Source: CAJXMH01 sp964001305 | GTDB lineage: Bacteria > Bacteroidota > Bacteroidia > Flavobacteriales_E > Vicingaceae | Direction: 5' to 3' | DNA: 64,000 bases | Assembly (NCBI GenBank): GCA_964001305.1 | Contig: CAXFAI010000035.1 | Span: forward strand, 95,097-159,096 | Part shown: positions 48,791 through 57,770 of the stretch, one piece after another | How positions within the stretch are numbered: position 1 is the stretch's first letter | Layout of the letters: the number at the start of each line of letters is the position of its first letter | Program-made: the position numbers and the translations under genes | The notes under the pieces: model-generated | Databases searched by the model: none | What the model was told of the DNA's origin: nothing | Seen by the model: the letters and a program-made list of their open reading frames with translations, nothing else

Positions 48791-50644
48791 ATGAGGCAAA
48801 TAGTCGCTAATATTAAATACGCATTAGCTAAAATGGCTATTGCTATGCTACTTTTTAGCATTTGTCGATTGCTCTTTTTCACCTTCAATTATTCCTATTT
48901 CGGACATCTAAAATTGATGCATCTTTGGGGAGGAATCCGATTTGATTGGATGACCATCACCATTTTATACGCTCCCTTTCTGCTGAGTTTATTCGTTGAT
49001 TTCAGACCCAATAGTAAACTCAGAAAAGTCCTTTTTCACCTATCGAATACATTAGCCATTGTGTTTAATTGCATGGATTTTGAGTATTACAAATTCACTT
49101 TTAAGCGCACCACCGCTGACTTGTTTTATACAGATGGCATTGGGCAAGATGTGTTTAACCTACTCCCTCGGTTCATTATGGATTATTGGTATGTGATAGT
49201 TATCGGTATAATTCAAATTGGCTTCTCTTCGTTTCTTTACCGCAAAACGGAATCACTAGCTTTTAAACCCATCAAATTCCCTTTGTACCTAGGTTATTTC
49301 TTTCCCTTGTTTATTTTCTATTTCATTGGCTTTAGAGGCGGCTTACAATTAAAACCACTAAATGTGATTCAAGCCGGACAATACGCACAGGCTAAGGACA
49401 TTCCAATCGTATTAAACACTCCATTTACCATTATAAAATCTTCTTATAAAGAAGAAATTGAAAGTAGAAACTATTTTGCGAAAGAAAAACTTGAAAAGAT
49501 TTATTCGCCTGTTTCTCATTTTGAAGCAGATAGCACGGCTCCAAAATTGAATGTGGTTTTACTTATTATGGAAAGTTTTGCTAAAGAATACATTGGTGCA
49601 TTTAATGAAGGTGATGGCTATACGCCCTTTTTGGATGAGCTGATTGAAAAAAGCCTTGTTTTTGAAAATAGCTTTGCCAATGGTAAGAAATCGATAGAGG
49701 CATTGCCTTCCATTTTGGCTGGAGTACCGACTTTAATGAACACCTCATACATCAGTAGTAAATACGGTAGTAACCGCATAAATGCTTTGGGTAAAGTGCT
49801 TAGTGATAGAAATTACAGGACTGTTTTTTATCATGGGGGTGAAAATGGAACGATGGGATTTGATGCCTTTGCAAATATGGCAGGTATAAACGAATATAAA
49901 GGCCGAAATGAATATCCTTTAAAAGGAGACTACGATGGGAATTGGGGCATTTTTGACGAACCCTTTTTAGCTTATTGTGTAGATGATTTGAGCAATGGAA
50001 ATGCGCCATTTTTTGCAAGCATATTCACTTTATCTTCCCATCATCCTTATACCATTCCCGAAGAGCATAAAGGCCAATTTTCAGAGGGGCCTTTACCCAT
50101 TTTAAAAAGTGTACGCTATGCGGACTATGCCTTAGAGCAGTTTTTTGAAAAAGCAAAAACAACAGATTGGTTTGATCAAACCTTATTTATTATCACTGCA
50201 GATCATACTTCACAAAGTTTTAGAGAAAGCTATAACAACCGTTTTGGGATGTATTCCATTCCTATTTTGTTTTATGCTCCTTCCTATGTAAAAGCGGAAA
50301 GAAAAGAAGCCTTATGTCAGCAAACAGATTTGTTTCCTTCAATCATTGATTTTTTAGGTTTTGAAGAAGAAATTTTAAGCTTTGGAAACTCTGTATTTGA
50401 TACCGAAAGTGAACCCTTTGTTATCAATTATTTAAATGGCCTATACCAATATACAAAAGGTGATTATGTGCTTCATTTTGATGGAAATCAAAGTGTAGCT
50501 TTGTATGCGTGGAAACAAGACCCAGAGTTAAAAAACAACCTCATTGGACAGCAGCTTCCGGAGCTCACCAACTTGGAAAACGAATTGAAAGCCTTGCTTC
50601 AACAATACGTGGAACGTCTCACTCAAAACCAACTGATTCCTTGA
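48791..50644 (+). CDS. LtaS-like phosphoglycerol transferase / sulfatase-fold membrane enzyme
   Basis: 617 residues from ATG 48791 (ATG 48767 is an in-frame alternative). About five N-terminal membrane helices, then an extracytoplasmic alkaline-phosphatase-fold domain: NVVLLIMESFAKEYIG (metal Glu), GKKSIEALPSIL with a Ser as the likely nucleophile, YHGGENGTMGFDAF, SSHHPY and ADHTS. In Firmicutes LtaS moves phosphoglycerol from phosphatidylglycerol, leaving diacylglycerol. The next gene, overlapping by 4 bases (TTGA), is a diacylglycerol kinase, which fits a lipid recycling pair. Confidence 0.85.
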   Translation: MRQIVANIKYALAKMAIAMLLFSICRLLFFTFNYSYFGHLKLMHLWGGIRFDWMTITILYAPFLLSLFVDFRPNSKLRKVLFHLSNTLAIVFNCMDFEYYKFTFKRTTADLFYTDGIGQDVFNLLPRFIMDYWYVIVIGIIQIGFSSFLYRKTESLAFKPIKFPLYLGYFFPLFIFYFIGFRGGLQLKPLNVIQAGQYAQAKDIPIVLNTPFTIIKSSYKEEIESRNYFAKEKLEKIYSPVSHFEADSTAPKLNVVLLIMESFAKEYIGAFNEGDGYTPFLDELIEKSLVFENSFANGKKSIEALPSILAGVPTLMNTSYISSKYGSNRINALGKVLSDRNYRTVFYHGGENGTMGFDAFANMAGINEYKGRNEYPLKGDYDGNWGIFDEPFLAYCVDDLSNGNAPFFASIFTLSSHHPYTIPEEHKGQFSEGPLPILKSVRYADYALEQFFEKAKTTDWFDQTLFIITADHTSQSFRESYNNRFGMYSIPILFYAPSYVKAERKEALCQQTDLFPSIIDFLGFEEEILSFGNSVFDTESEPFVINYLNGLYQYTKGDYVLHFDGNQSVALYAWKQDPELKNNLIGQQLPELTNLENELKALLQQYVERLTQNQLIP

Positions 50645-51510
50645 AAGTAGAGCGAAAAATTCAGTTTGTCATCAACCCAAATTCGGGCGTTAAGCGCAAA
50701 GTCTCTTTAGTCGATTTGTTGAAATCAGAATTGGGTGACACTATCCAATATGGCATACATTTTACCAAGCACCCTGAACATGCCACAGAGCTTAGTTTGC
50801 AAGCCGTTGAACAAGGCGTAGATGCCGTAATTGCCGTGGGTGGAGATGGCTCTGTGAATGAAGTTGGAAAAGCCTTGATTAATACCGATGTTGCTTTGGG
50901 AATTATTCCTTCAGGTTCAGGAAATGGCTTTGCCAGACATCTTGGCATTCCCATGCAAAGTTTAGCAGCCATAAAGCGTATTCGGGAATTTAATACCAGA
51001 ACTATTGATACAGCGAGCATAAATGGAGTACCTTTTTTAGCCACCGCAGGTTTGGGATTTGATGCTCATGTTGGTTGGAAGTTTGCCACCTTTGGAAAGC
51101 GGGGTTTTTTTTCTTATTTACAAGTTACCACCAATGAATTTTTCAGTTTTCAACCCAAAACCTATCATTTAGAAGTTGATGGGGAAGTCATAGAGACCAA
51201 AGCTTTTTTAGTCAACTTTGCCAATGCCGGCCAATATGGAAACAATGCATGGATTGCACCTTCGGCTTCCATTTCAGATGGTAAATTAAACGTTTGCATA
51301 TTAGAACAATTTCCTCCACACCTTGCCCCTGATATTATCTTCAAACTGTTCAGCAAGCAAATTGAAAAGTCAAAATACTATCGCGTTCTTCAAGCGAAAG
51401 AAATCAAAGTGCTTAATCCCAGCAAATTTCACTTAGATGGTGAACCCAAATCCATTGAAGAAGATATGTTGATTCAAGTGGTTCCTAATTCACTAAAAGT
51501 AATTGTTTAG
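50641..51510 (+). CDS. YegS/DgkB-type diacylglycerol or lipid kinase
   Basis: 289 residues from TTG 50641, which overlaps the upstream stop as TTGA. The open frame extends 44 codons further upstream, but that region encodes the end of the preceding gene and gives nonsense. Catalytic-domain marks: FVINPNSGVKRK, GGDGSVNEVGKAL, IIPSGSGNGFARHLG and FHLDGEP near the end. Phosphorylates diacylglycerol or a related lipid with ATP at the inner membrane face. Coupling to the LtaS-like gene suggests it recycles the diacylglycerol by-product. Confidence 0.88.
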   Translation: MKVERKIQFVINPNSGVKRKVSLVDLLKSELGDTIQYGIHFTKHPEHATELSLQAVEQGVDAVIAVGGDGSVNEVGKALINTDVALGIIPSGSGNGFARHLGIPMQSLAAIKRIREFNTRTIDTASINGVPFLATAGLGFDAHVGWKFATFGKRGFFSYLQVTTNEFFSFQPKTYHLEVDGEVIETKAFLVNFANAGQYGNNAWIAPSASISDGKLNVCILEQFPPHLAPDIIFKLFSKQIEKSKYYRVLQAKEIKVLNPSKFHLDGEPKSIEEDMLIQVVPNSLKVIV

Positions 51511-51635
51511 CATCTTTCTACTCATCTGATTATACAACCATTGGTCATATTTTAGAGTTAGTCCAATGCTAAAGTCTTAATTTGGTTTTTGGAGGGACAT
51601 CAGGCTGAATCCTTTGGATTCAAAAAAACAATCTT

Positions 51636-52646
51636 ATGAAAAACTTTTTCATTTGGTGTGCTGGCAGTGACCCTCATCTTCTCAAACATTGCCCCCGAAG
51701 AGAATCAATTAAACATCAAGGTTTTGGCACCTTGGTTTTAATACCAGCCATCTTGGCATTTGTCTCCATGTCGTATGCGCTTTCAACTTTAGATAGTTTG
51801 CAGGAAAAGCCCATTTTCTACTTACTAGGTGGTTTACTATGGGCGCTCATTATTTTCGCTTTTGATCGCTTTATCGTTTCTACGCATCAAAAGAAATCAA
51901 GTCATAAGCAAGAATTAAAGAACCCACTTTTCTTTTTGAGATTGGCTTTTGCATTGCTCTTGGGAATTGTGATTTCACATCCTTTGATGATGTTTTATTT
52001 CAAAGGTTCTATTGATGATCAACTTGTTGCTAATCAAGAAAAACAAAAGACACTTATTGAAGAAAAGTATGAGAATATCATCCAAGAAAATGAATCTAAA
52101 ATAGCTTTTTATGATAGTCTCTATGAAGCGAAATTGAAGGAAAGAAACAAACAAGCCAATCTGGTAGCGCAAGAGATTGATGGTGAAGTTATTCAAGGGA
52201 AAAACGGAACTCAAAAAACAACCGGTCTATATGGAGAAGGTCCTTCCGCAAAACGTAAGATTGCACAGCTGAATCAGCTACAAGCTGAATTAAACACATT
52301 GCATCTAGAAAATACAAAACGCAAAAATGCATTGTTCGCAGAAAATGAACGATTACATGTCAAAAGTGACAGTTTGGTGAAAGATGTTGAATTATCTACC
52401 GACTATTTGCAAAGAGAATTAGCGCTTGAGCAATTGAAAGAAAAAAATAACATTGTTTCCCTAACTCAATGGCTATTGATTAGCTTGTTTGTTTTGGTTG
52501 ATATACTTCCTCTTATTTTCAAAACGTTCTCCTCATTTGGTTTGTATGACAAAATGCAAGAGACTGACCAACAGGCACTAAATCAAATAAATCCGCAAAA
52601 AAGAGAGCAGCATATTCAAGCCCTTTTTGATCAATCTGTAAGCTAA
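51636..52646 (+). CDS. DUF4407-domain membrane protein
   Basis: 336 residues; N-terminal signature FFIWCAGSDPHLLKHCP is characteristic of DUF4407. Three hydrophobic helices precede a long coiled coil (about 130-265; EEKYENIIQENESK and onward), and a last helix follows (LTQWLLISLFVLVDILPLIFK). Function of the family is unknown; the layout suggests a large extracytoplasmic or cytoplasmic coiled-coil loop between membrane hairpins. Confidence 0.85.
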   Translation: MKNFFIWCAGSDPHLLKHCPRRESIKHQGFGTLVLIPAILAFVSMSYALSTLDSLQEKPIFYLLGGLLWALIIFAFDRFIVSTHQKKSSHKQELKNPLFFLRLAFALLLGIVISHPLMMFYFKGSIDDQLVANQEKQKTLIEEKYENIIQENESKIAFYDSLYEAKLKERNKQANLVAQEIDGEVIQGKNGTQKTTGLYGEGPSAKRKIAQLNQLQAELNTLHLENTKRKNALFAENERLHVKSDSLVKDVELSTDYLQRELALEQLKEKNNIVSLTQWLLISLFVLVDILPLIFKTFSSFGLYDKMQETDQQALNQINPQKREQHIQALFDQSVS

Positions 52647-52682
52647 AATTTTCTAAATAAGCGTTAATTTTTAGGGTCCTTA

Positions 52683-52712
52683 TTGCAAAACTCAATCTTA
52701 TTACTACATTTG
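52683..52712 (+). promoter_or_regulatory. Promoter of the blaI-type operon
   Basis: TTG (52683-52685), 19 bases, TACATTTG (52705-52712); the ATG at 52737 follows after 24 bases. Confidence 0.7.
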
Positions 52713-52727
52713 TAGTTTATAAACTAC
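52703..52727. promoter_or_regulatory. BlaI/MecI-type operator over the promoter
   Basis: Two overlapping perfect palindromes: ACTACATTTGTAGT (52703-52716), close to the known TACTACAnnTGTAGTA operator, and GTAGTTTATAAACTAC (52712-52727). They cover the -7 box and the start of transcription. Confidence 0.75.
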
Positions 52728-52736
52728 TTTTGTAAA

Positions 52737-53117
52737 ATGAAGAATTTAAGTGAAAAGGAATTAGAGCTCATGAATCACCTTTGGGAGTTAGAATCAGCAT
52801 ATATGAAAGATTTAGTAGCTCAGTACAAGGATGCCAAACCAGCCTATACGACCATTTCAACCATGGTAAATCGATTGATTGAAAAAGGACATATTGGCTT
52901 TGAGCAAATGGGTAGAGACAAAAGGTACTTCCCGAAACTGAAAAAACCCTCCTATTTCTCTAAAGAGTTCACCAAAATGATCAATAAATATTTTAATCAT
53001 TCAGCCGCTCAATTTGCTTCATTTTTTACCAAAGAGAGCGATTTAAGTCTGGAGCAATTGGAAGATTTACAAAAGTTGGTTAATCAAAAAATTGAAGATA
53101 AAAAGAAGCAATCATGA
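52737..53117 (+). CDS. BlaI/MecI/CopY-family transcriptional repressor
   Basis: 126-residue winged-helix repressor: MNHLWELESAYMKDLVAQY, then YTTISTMVNRLIEKGHIGFEQMGRDKRYF (the recognition helix and wing; about residues 38-66), and a helical C-terminal dimerisation region. Known members bind TACA/TGTA dyads and are inactivated by cleavage triggered by an M56 partner. A matching dyad overlaps its promoter, and the M56 gene overlaps its 3' end by 4 bases, so autoregulation is expected. Confidence 0.92.
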   Translation: MKNLSEKELELMNHLWELESAYMKDLVAQYKDAKPAYTTISTMVNRLIEKGHIGFEQMGRDKRYFPKLKKPSYFSKEFTKMINKYFNHSAAQFASFFTKESDLSLEQLEDLQKLVNQKIEDKKKQS

Positions 53118-54421
53118 TCCTATACCTTATAAAAAGCTTTCTACTTTCCGGATTACTTTATTCCATCTATTTGATTTTATTAAGAAGATCCGGCTTGTTT
53201 AATTTTAATCGTTTTTACCTCTTAATCAGTATTGCAATTCTATTATTTTGGCCATTTGCAAACTTCCAATTAAACACCTTTGAAAGCCCAACTTTGATTC
53301 AAGAAGGAATTGAAATCATTAATTCAATTCAAGAAAATCAACCAACTGAGTTCAAAAGTCATCCAAAATCAGCCTCATTTCCTTTCAGTAAATATGTTCT
53401 CATGGTTTATGTGGTGGTAAGTACTTTGTTATTCTTTCGATTCTTATACCATCTCATTTTGATTCTTAACTCAAAACCCATTGATTTTGTACATCAAAGG
53501 AAGATTTATCAAGCCCATTCTTCAACACCATATAGTTTCTTTAATCGTTTGTTTTGGCCAAATCAGCAAGCCTACAATCAAGCCATATTTAATCATGAAG
53601 AAGTCCATATAAAACAATTGCATAGTATTGATATCTGTATTCTCGAGCTTGCTTTGTGCTTTGCATGGTTTAATCCCATTTTATGGATGTTTGGAAAATC
53701 CATTCGAGAAAATCATGAATTTTTAGCCGACCATGGAAGTATTCAAAATATAGAAACGGCTGATTATCTAAAATTGATTATTCAAGCTGCTGGCAAGAGC
53801 AAAACATCCCATTTAAGTCACTCATTCTCTTATTTATCCATTAAAAATCGAATTAAAATGATTCAAAATCACACCAAATCAAAAACAAAAAGAACGTTAA
53901 TCCTATTGCTTAGTCTATTCGCAGTTTCTTTTATTCTTCTAGGTTTTAGCGTACATTCCTATGAAATTAATGAAGAGTTGAATCAACAAACGAAAACCAA
54001 CTTTCATATTGACTTACTTGAAGCACCTAAAGGCTTACCTATAGAAAGAAGTAAAATCAAGAAATTCTCCTCTCCTTTTGGCGAAAGAACCAATCCAATA
54101 ACGAAGGATAAAAAACTACATAGGGGAATCGATTTAATTGCTCCTGCAGGAACTCCCATATTGGCATCAGCAAAAGGGAAAGTTGTAAAGGCAGAATACA
54201 GCGAAGGCTATGGCAATCATATTGTAATTCAGCACAACGAAAAATACAGCACCAAATATGCACATATGAAAAGTTTAGCTGTAAAGGTTGGCGACGAAGT
54301 AGAAGCGGGAAGTACCATTGGAGTTATTGGAACCACTGGTCGCTCTATGAGCATTCATTTGCATTTTGAAGTGCTTGAAAACGGCTCAGCGGTAAACCCA
54401 TTAAATTTTATCGAAATCTAG
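53114..54421 (+). CDS. M56 (BlaR1-like) and M23 peptidase fusion protein
   Basis: 435 residues. The N-terminal half is a BlaR1-type membrane metalloprotease: helices near 5-20, 33-50 and 95-117, and the zinc motif H161-E-E-V-H165 in NHEEVHIKQLHS, with a further helix near 257-275. The extracytoplasmic C-terminus is not a penicillin-binding or TonB domain but a LytM/M23 peptidase with H336-x3-D340, YAHM and H415-L-H417, all zinc ligands intact. So the likely sensor domain is itself a peptidoglycan endopeptidase-type fold. Coupled to the BlaI-type gene. Confidence 0.88.
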   Translation: MILYLIKSFLLSGLLYSIYLILLRRSGLFNFNRFYLLISIAILLFWPFANFQLNTFESPTLIQEGIEIINSIQENQPTEFKSHPKSASFPFSKYVLMVYVVVSTLLFFRFLYHLILILNSKPIDFVHQRKIYQAHSSTPYSFFNRLFWPNQQAYNQAIFNHEEVHIKQLHSIDICILELALCFAWFNPILWMFGKSIRENHEFLADHGSIQNIETADYLKLIIQAAGKSKTSHLSHSFSYLSIKNRIKMIQNHTKSKTKRTLILLLSLFAVSFILLGFSVHSYEINEELNQQTKTNFHIDLLEAPKGLPIERSKIKKFSSPFGERTNPITKDKKLHRGIDLIAPAGTPILASAKGKVVKAEYSEGYGNHIVIQHNEKYSTKYAHMKSLAVKVGDEVEAGSTIGVIGTTGRSMSIHLHFEVLENGSAVNPLNFIEI

Positions 54422-54490
54422 AATACTTCTAAATCATACTATTAGGCCTAATTTAAAGTTAATTTAATCTTATTAGCTATTCATTAGGCC

Positions 54491-54498
54491 TATTTTTG
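54491..54498 (+). promoter_or_regulatory. -7 box of the pyrophosphatase gene, nearly touching the start codon
   Basis: TATTTTTG, only 4 bases before ATG 54503, so transcription should begin at or very near the start codon. ATTAGGCCTA occurs at 54441-54450 (within a 12-base palindrome) and again at 54483-54492, overlapping this box. Confidence 0.55.
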
Positions 54499-54502
54499 TA
54501 GT

Positions 54503-55042
54503 ATGAATACACATCCCTGGCACGACGTTAAAATCGGCGATAACGCTCCTGAAATTGTAAGTGGAATCATAGAAATTCCAAAAAACTGCCGAGCTAAATA
54601 TGAATTAGATAAAGACTCTGGTCTACTTAAAATGGATCGAGTTCTCTTTTCATCGATAAACTATCCATACAATTATGGATTTATTCCACAAACCTATTGT
54701 GACGATCATGACCCATTGGATATTTTGGTATTGTCTCAGATAGATATTGTTCCTTTATGCGAGGTAGAAGCAAGACCAATTGGTGTAATGCATATGATTG
54801 ATGAAGGTGAAAAAGATGATAAGATTATTGCAGTAGCAGTAAATGATATGAGTGTAAATCACATTCAAGAAGTTGATCAATTGCCTGAACATGCCATCAA
54901 AGAATTGAGAAGCTTTTTTGAAGATTACAAAAAACTAGAAAACAAAACAGTTGTAGTTGAAGAATTTCAGGGCAAGGAAATAGCACAAGAAGTAATTGTA
55001 AAAGCCATGGAAGATTACAAAGAACTTAGAAAATATATCTAA
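54503..55042 (+). CDS. ppa: Inorganic pyrophosphatase (family I)
   Basis: Cytoplasmic Mg2+-dependent enzyme that hydrolyses pyrophosphate. 179 residues, the normal hexameric bacterial size. Marks: EIPKNCRAKYELDKDSGLL, FSSINYPYNYGFIPQTYCDDHDPLDILVL (about residues 49-77; the acidic D-x4-D-x-D-x4 metal site lies here) and an EEGEKDDKIIAV-like segment (DEGEKDDKIIAV). It follows the M56-M23 gene but has its own promoter, and it ends in a terminator shared with the nqr operon. Confidence 0.95.
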   Translation: MNTHPWHDVKIGDNAPEIVSGIIEIPKNCRAKYELDKDSGLLKMDRVLFSSINYPYNYGFIPQTYCDDHDPLDILVLSQIDIVPLCEVEARPIGVMHMIDEGEKDDKIIAVAVNDMSVNHIQEVDQLPEHAIKELRSFFEDYKKLENKTVVVEEFQGKEIAQEVIVKAMEDYKELRKYI

Positions 55043-55063
55043 TCAATAAACTAGATTAAAAAG

Positions 55064-55097
55064 AAAGCCCCAAGCAAATTGCTTGGGGCTTTTTTAT
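55064..55097. terminator. Bidirectional terminator between ppa and nqrF
   Basis: AAGCCCCAAGC (55065-55075), 5-base loop, GCTTGGGGCTT (55081-55091), flanked by A tract and T tract. Confidence 0.92.
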
Positions 55098-55120
55098 AGT
55101 TCGAATTTTGATATTCTATA

Positions 55121-56428
55121 TTAACCTCCAAAGTCATCAAAACTTACATTTTCTTCAGGAATACCCCAATCATCACACATTTTGATTACAGCGGCATTCA
55201 TCATTGGAGGACCACAGAAGTAAAATTCAATTTCTTCTGGCTCTTCATGCTTGCTTAAATACTGATCAATAACAGCTTGGTGTACAAAACCTACAAAGCC
55301 GTCACCTTCACTTTGCATATCGGCTTTTTCTTTCCAATTATCTTCTTCTAATGGTTCTGAAAGCACCATGTAAAATTTAAAATTTGGAAAGTCTTTTTCT
55401 AAGGCTTTAAAATGATCAATGTAGAACAACTCTCTTCTTGAACGTCCACCGTACCAATAAGTAACTTTTCTGCCTGTTTTTAAGGTTCTAAACAAGTGGT
55501 ATAAATGAGAACGCATTGGTGCCATTCCTGCTCCACCTCCTATGTAAAGCATTTCTGAGTCAGTTTCTTTGATGAAGAATTCACCATAAGGGCCAGAAAC
55601 AACTACCTTATCACCTTCTTTTCTTGAGAAAATGTATGATGAAGCAATACCAGGATTTACATTCATCCATCCGTTCTTGTCTCTATCCCAAGGAGGAGTA
55701 GCAATACGTACATTCAACATGATTCTTCTTCCTTCTGCAGGATAAGAAGCCATTGAGTAAGCACGTTCAACCAACTCGTCATTTTTCATTTGCAATGGCC
55801 ATAAGTTAAACTTATCCCACTCCATTTTAAATTTCTCTTTTTCACCAGGGTGCTCTTCAGGATGTGCTGTAATATCAATATCTTGATAGTTAACTACACA
55901 TTTAGGAATTTCAATCTGAATGTATCCACCTGGCTCGTAATGCATATCTTCAGGTAGCTCAACAATAAACTCCTTGATAAAAGAAGCCACATTGAAATTA
56001 GAAACAACAGTTGCTTCCCACTTTTTAATTCCAAATACTTCTTCCGGAACTTCAATGTCCATATCTTCTTTTACCTTCACTTGGCAACCTAATCTCCAGC
56101 CTTCAGCAATTTCTTTACGCGAAAAATGCGGCTCCTCAGTTGGCAAAATTGAACCACCACCACTTTTTACTTTACACTTACATTGAACGCAAGTTCCACC
56201 TCCACCACAAGCAGAAGGTAAAAAGATTTTCTCATTTCCTAAAGTAGTCAAAAGCGTGTTTCCAGCAGAAACTTCAACTTGCTTTTCACCATTAATATTT
56301 AAGGTGACAGGCCCAGAAGAGGTCAGTTTTGCTTTTGCCCAAAGTAATAGGCTAACTAATAAGATGACAACGACAAGTACAACGGCAACGGCTGCACCTA
56401 CGGTAAGGGTATTTAATGCTAAAACCAT
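55121..56428 (-). CDS. nqrF: Na+-NQR subunit F
   Basis: NADH-oxidising entry subunit of the sodium pump. 435 residues: N-terminal membrane helix (about 10-32), a 2Fe-2S ferredoxin-like domain with Cys74, Cys80, Cys83 and Cys115, an FAD-binding domain with RAYSMASYPAEG, and an NADH-binding domain with GGGAGMAPMRSHL and FCGPPMM. The domain order and length are those of classical NqrF. Last gene of nqrABCDEF, 26 bases after nqrE. Confidence 0.97.
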   Translation of the reverse strand: MVLALNTLTVGAAVAVVLVVVILLVSLLLWAKAKLTSSGPVTLNINGEKQVEVSAGNTLLTTLGNEKIFLPSACGGGGTCVQCKCKVKSGGGSILPTEEPHFSRKEIAEGWRLGCQVKVKEDMDIEVPEEVFGIKKWEATVVSNFNVASFIKEFIVELPEDMHYEPGGYIQIEIPKCVVNYQDIDITAHPEEHPGEKEKFKMEWDKFNLWPLQMKNDELVERAYSMASYPAEGRRIMLNVRIATPPWDRDKNGWMNVNPGIASSYIFSRKEGDKVVVSGPYGEFFIKETDSEMLYIGGGAGMAPMRSHLYHLFRTLKTGRKVTYWYGGRSRRELFYIDHFKALEKDFPNFKFYMVLSEPLEEDNWKEKADMQSEGDGFVGFVHQAVIDQYLSKHEEPEEIEFYFCGPPMMNAAVIKMCDDWGIPEENVSFDDFGG

Positions 56429-56454
56429 GTGTTTATTTTCTTTCTAGTTCTTAA

Positions 56455-57069
56455 TTACAATTCAATTCCCATGAAGCTCATGAAGGCAATTCCCATTAAT
56501 CCTGTTAAGATAAATGTAATTCCTAACCCTCTTAGCGGTGCAGGAACATTTGAATAACGAATTTTTTCTCGAATAGCTGCAATAGCTACAATGGCTAAAA
56601 ACCAACCCACTCCTGATCCTAAACCAAACACCGTAGCTTCACCAATGTTCGCATACTGACGCTCTTGCATAAATAAAGATCCACCTAAGATGGCACAGTT
56701 AACTGCAATTAGTGGTAAGAAAATACCAAGGGCTCCATAAAGTGCAGGGGCAAATTTCTCAACAGCCATTTCTACTAGCTGAACCATAGAAGCAATTACC
56801 GCAATAAACATGATGTAACTTAAGAAACTCAAGTCAACATCTTTAAAATCTTCACTTAACCATGCTAATGCACCTTCTTTCAGTACATAGTTTTCTAACA
56901 AATAGTTAACCGGTACAGTAACTGTTAATACAAATATTACTGCTGCACCAAGTCCAACACCTGTTTTAACCGTTTTTGAAACTGCTAAATATGAACACAT
57001 ACCAAAGAAGTATGCAAAAATCATATTGTCAATAAAAACGGAACGAACGAATATATTAATGTAATCCAT
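56455..57069 (-). CDS. nqrE: Na+-NQR subunit E
   Basis: 204-residue integral membrane subunit with six hydrophobic helices. Together with NqrD it forms the inverted-repeat pair that holds an intramembrane iron centre. Conserved segments: DNMIFAYFFGMCSYLAVSK and GVNCAILGGSLF-like AVNCAILGGSLF, each providing a Cys. 14 bases after nqrD. Confidence 0.96.
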   Translation of the reverse strand: MDYINIFVRSVFIDNMIFAYFFGMCSYLAVSKTVKTGVGLGAAVIFVLTVTVPVNYLLENYVLKEGALAWLSEDFKDVDLSFLSYIMFIAVIASMVQLVEMAVEKFAPALYGALGIFLPLIAVNCAILGGSLFMQERQYANIGEATVFGLGSGVGWFLAIVAIAAIREKIRYSNVPAPLRGLGITFILTGLMGIAFMSFMGIEL

Positions 57070-57083
57070 GATAGTTTTTACTT

Positions 57084-57758
57084 TTAATCTTCAATTAAGT
57101 GAGTGTTTCTTGAACGTTGAACCCAAATGATAATTCCAACAGTAATTAGGGCCATAGGAGGTAAAATCATCAGTCCATTATTAAAATAGCCTAACTCATA
57201 AAAGGCATCTGGAATTACTTGAAATCCCCAAAGTTTTCCTGAACCTAATAATTCTCTAATTACCGCTACAGCAATTAATATCCAACCGTAACCTGCAGCA
57301 TTACCAATTGCATCAAGGAATGAAGGCCATGCTTTATTTCCCAAAGCAAAGGCTTCAAGACGTCCCATAATGATACAGTTGGTGATAATTAATCCCACAA
57401 ATACCGACAATTGCTTGCTGACATCGTAAACAAAGGCTTTCAAAATTTGGTCTACCAAGATTACCAAAGCCGCTACAATTACTAATTGAACGATAATACG
57501 AACACGACTTGGAATTAAATTTCTCATCCAAGACACGATTAAGTTTGCGCCTATCATTACGGCCATTACTGACAATGACATTACAAAGGCTTGCTTAACC
57601 TGAACCGTAATTGCCAATGCTGAACAAATCCCCAATACTTGAATGGTAATTGGGTTATCATCATTTAAAGGATCAGAAAGTAGTTTTTTGTTTTTCGAAG
57701 AGAATAAAGGCTCTTTAGGCGCTTTTTCTACTACTTGTGCTTCTGCTGTTTCACTCAT
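57084..57758 (-). CDS. nqrD: Na+-NQR subunit D
   Basis: 224-residue membrane subunit, paralogous to NqrE in inverted topology, with six helices. Marks: PITIQVLGICSALAITVQVK and ITNCIIMGRLEAFA, the two Cys-bearing half-helices. An N-terminal extension of about 25 polar residues (EAQVVEKAPKEPLFSSKNKK) is longer than in vibrios. 12 bases after nqrC. Confidence 0.96.
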   Translation of the reverse strand: MSETAEAQVVEKAPKEPLFSSKNKKLLSDPLNDDNPITIQVLGICSALAITVQVKQAFVMSLSVMAVMIGANLIVSWMRNLIPSRVRIIVQLVIVAALVILVDQILKAFVYDVSKQLSVFVGLIITNCIIMGRLEAFALGNKAWPSFLDAIGNAAGYGWILIAVAVIRELLGSGKLWGFQVIPDAFYELGYFNNGLMILPPMALITVGIIIWVQRSRNTHLIED

Positions 57759-57770
57759 GATACTATATAA

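Noticed and set aside
50509..50640. 44-codon N-terminal extension of the lipid kinase
   Set aside because: It overlaps the 3' end of the LtaS-like gene in another frame and does not resemble the family; the TTG in TTGA is a better start.
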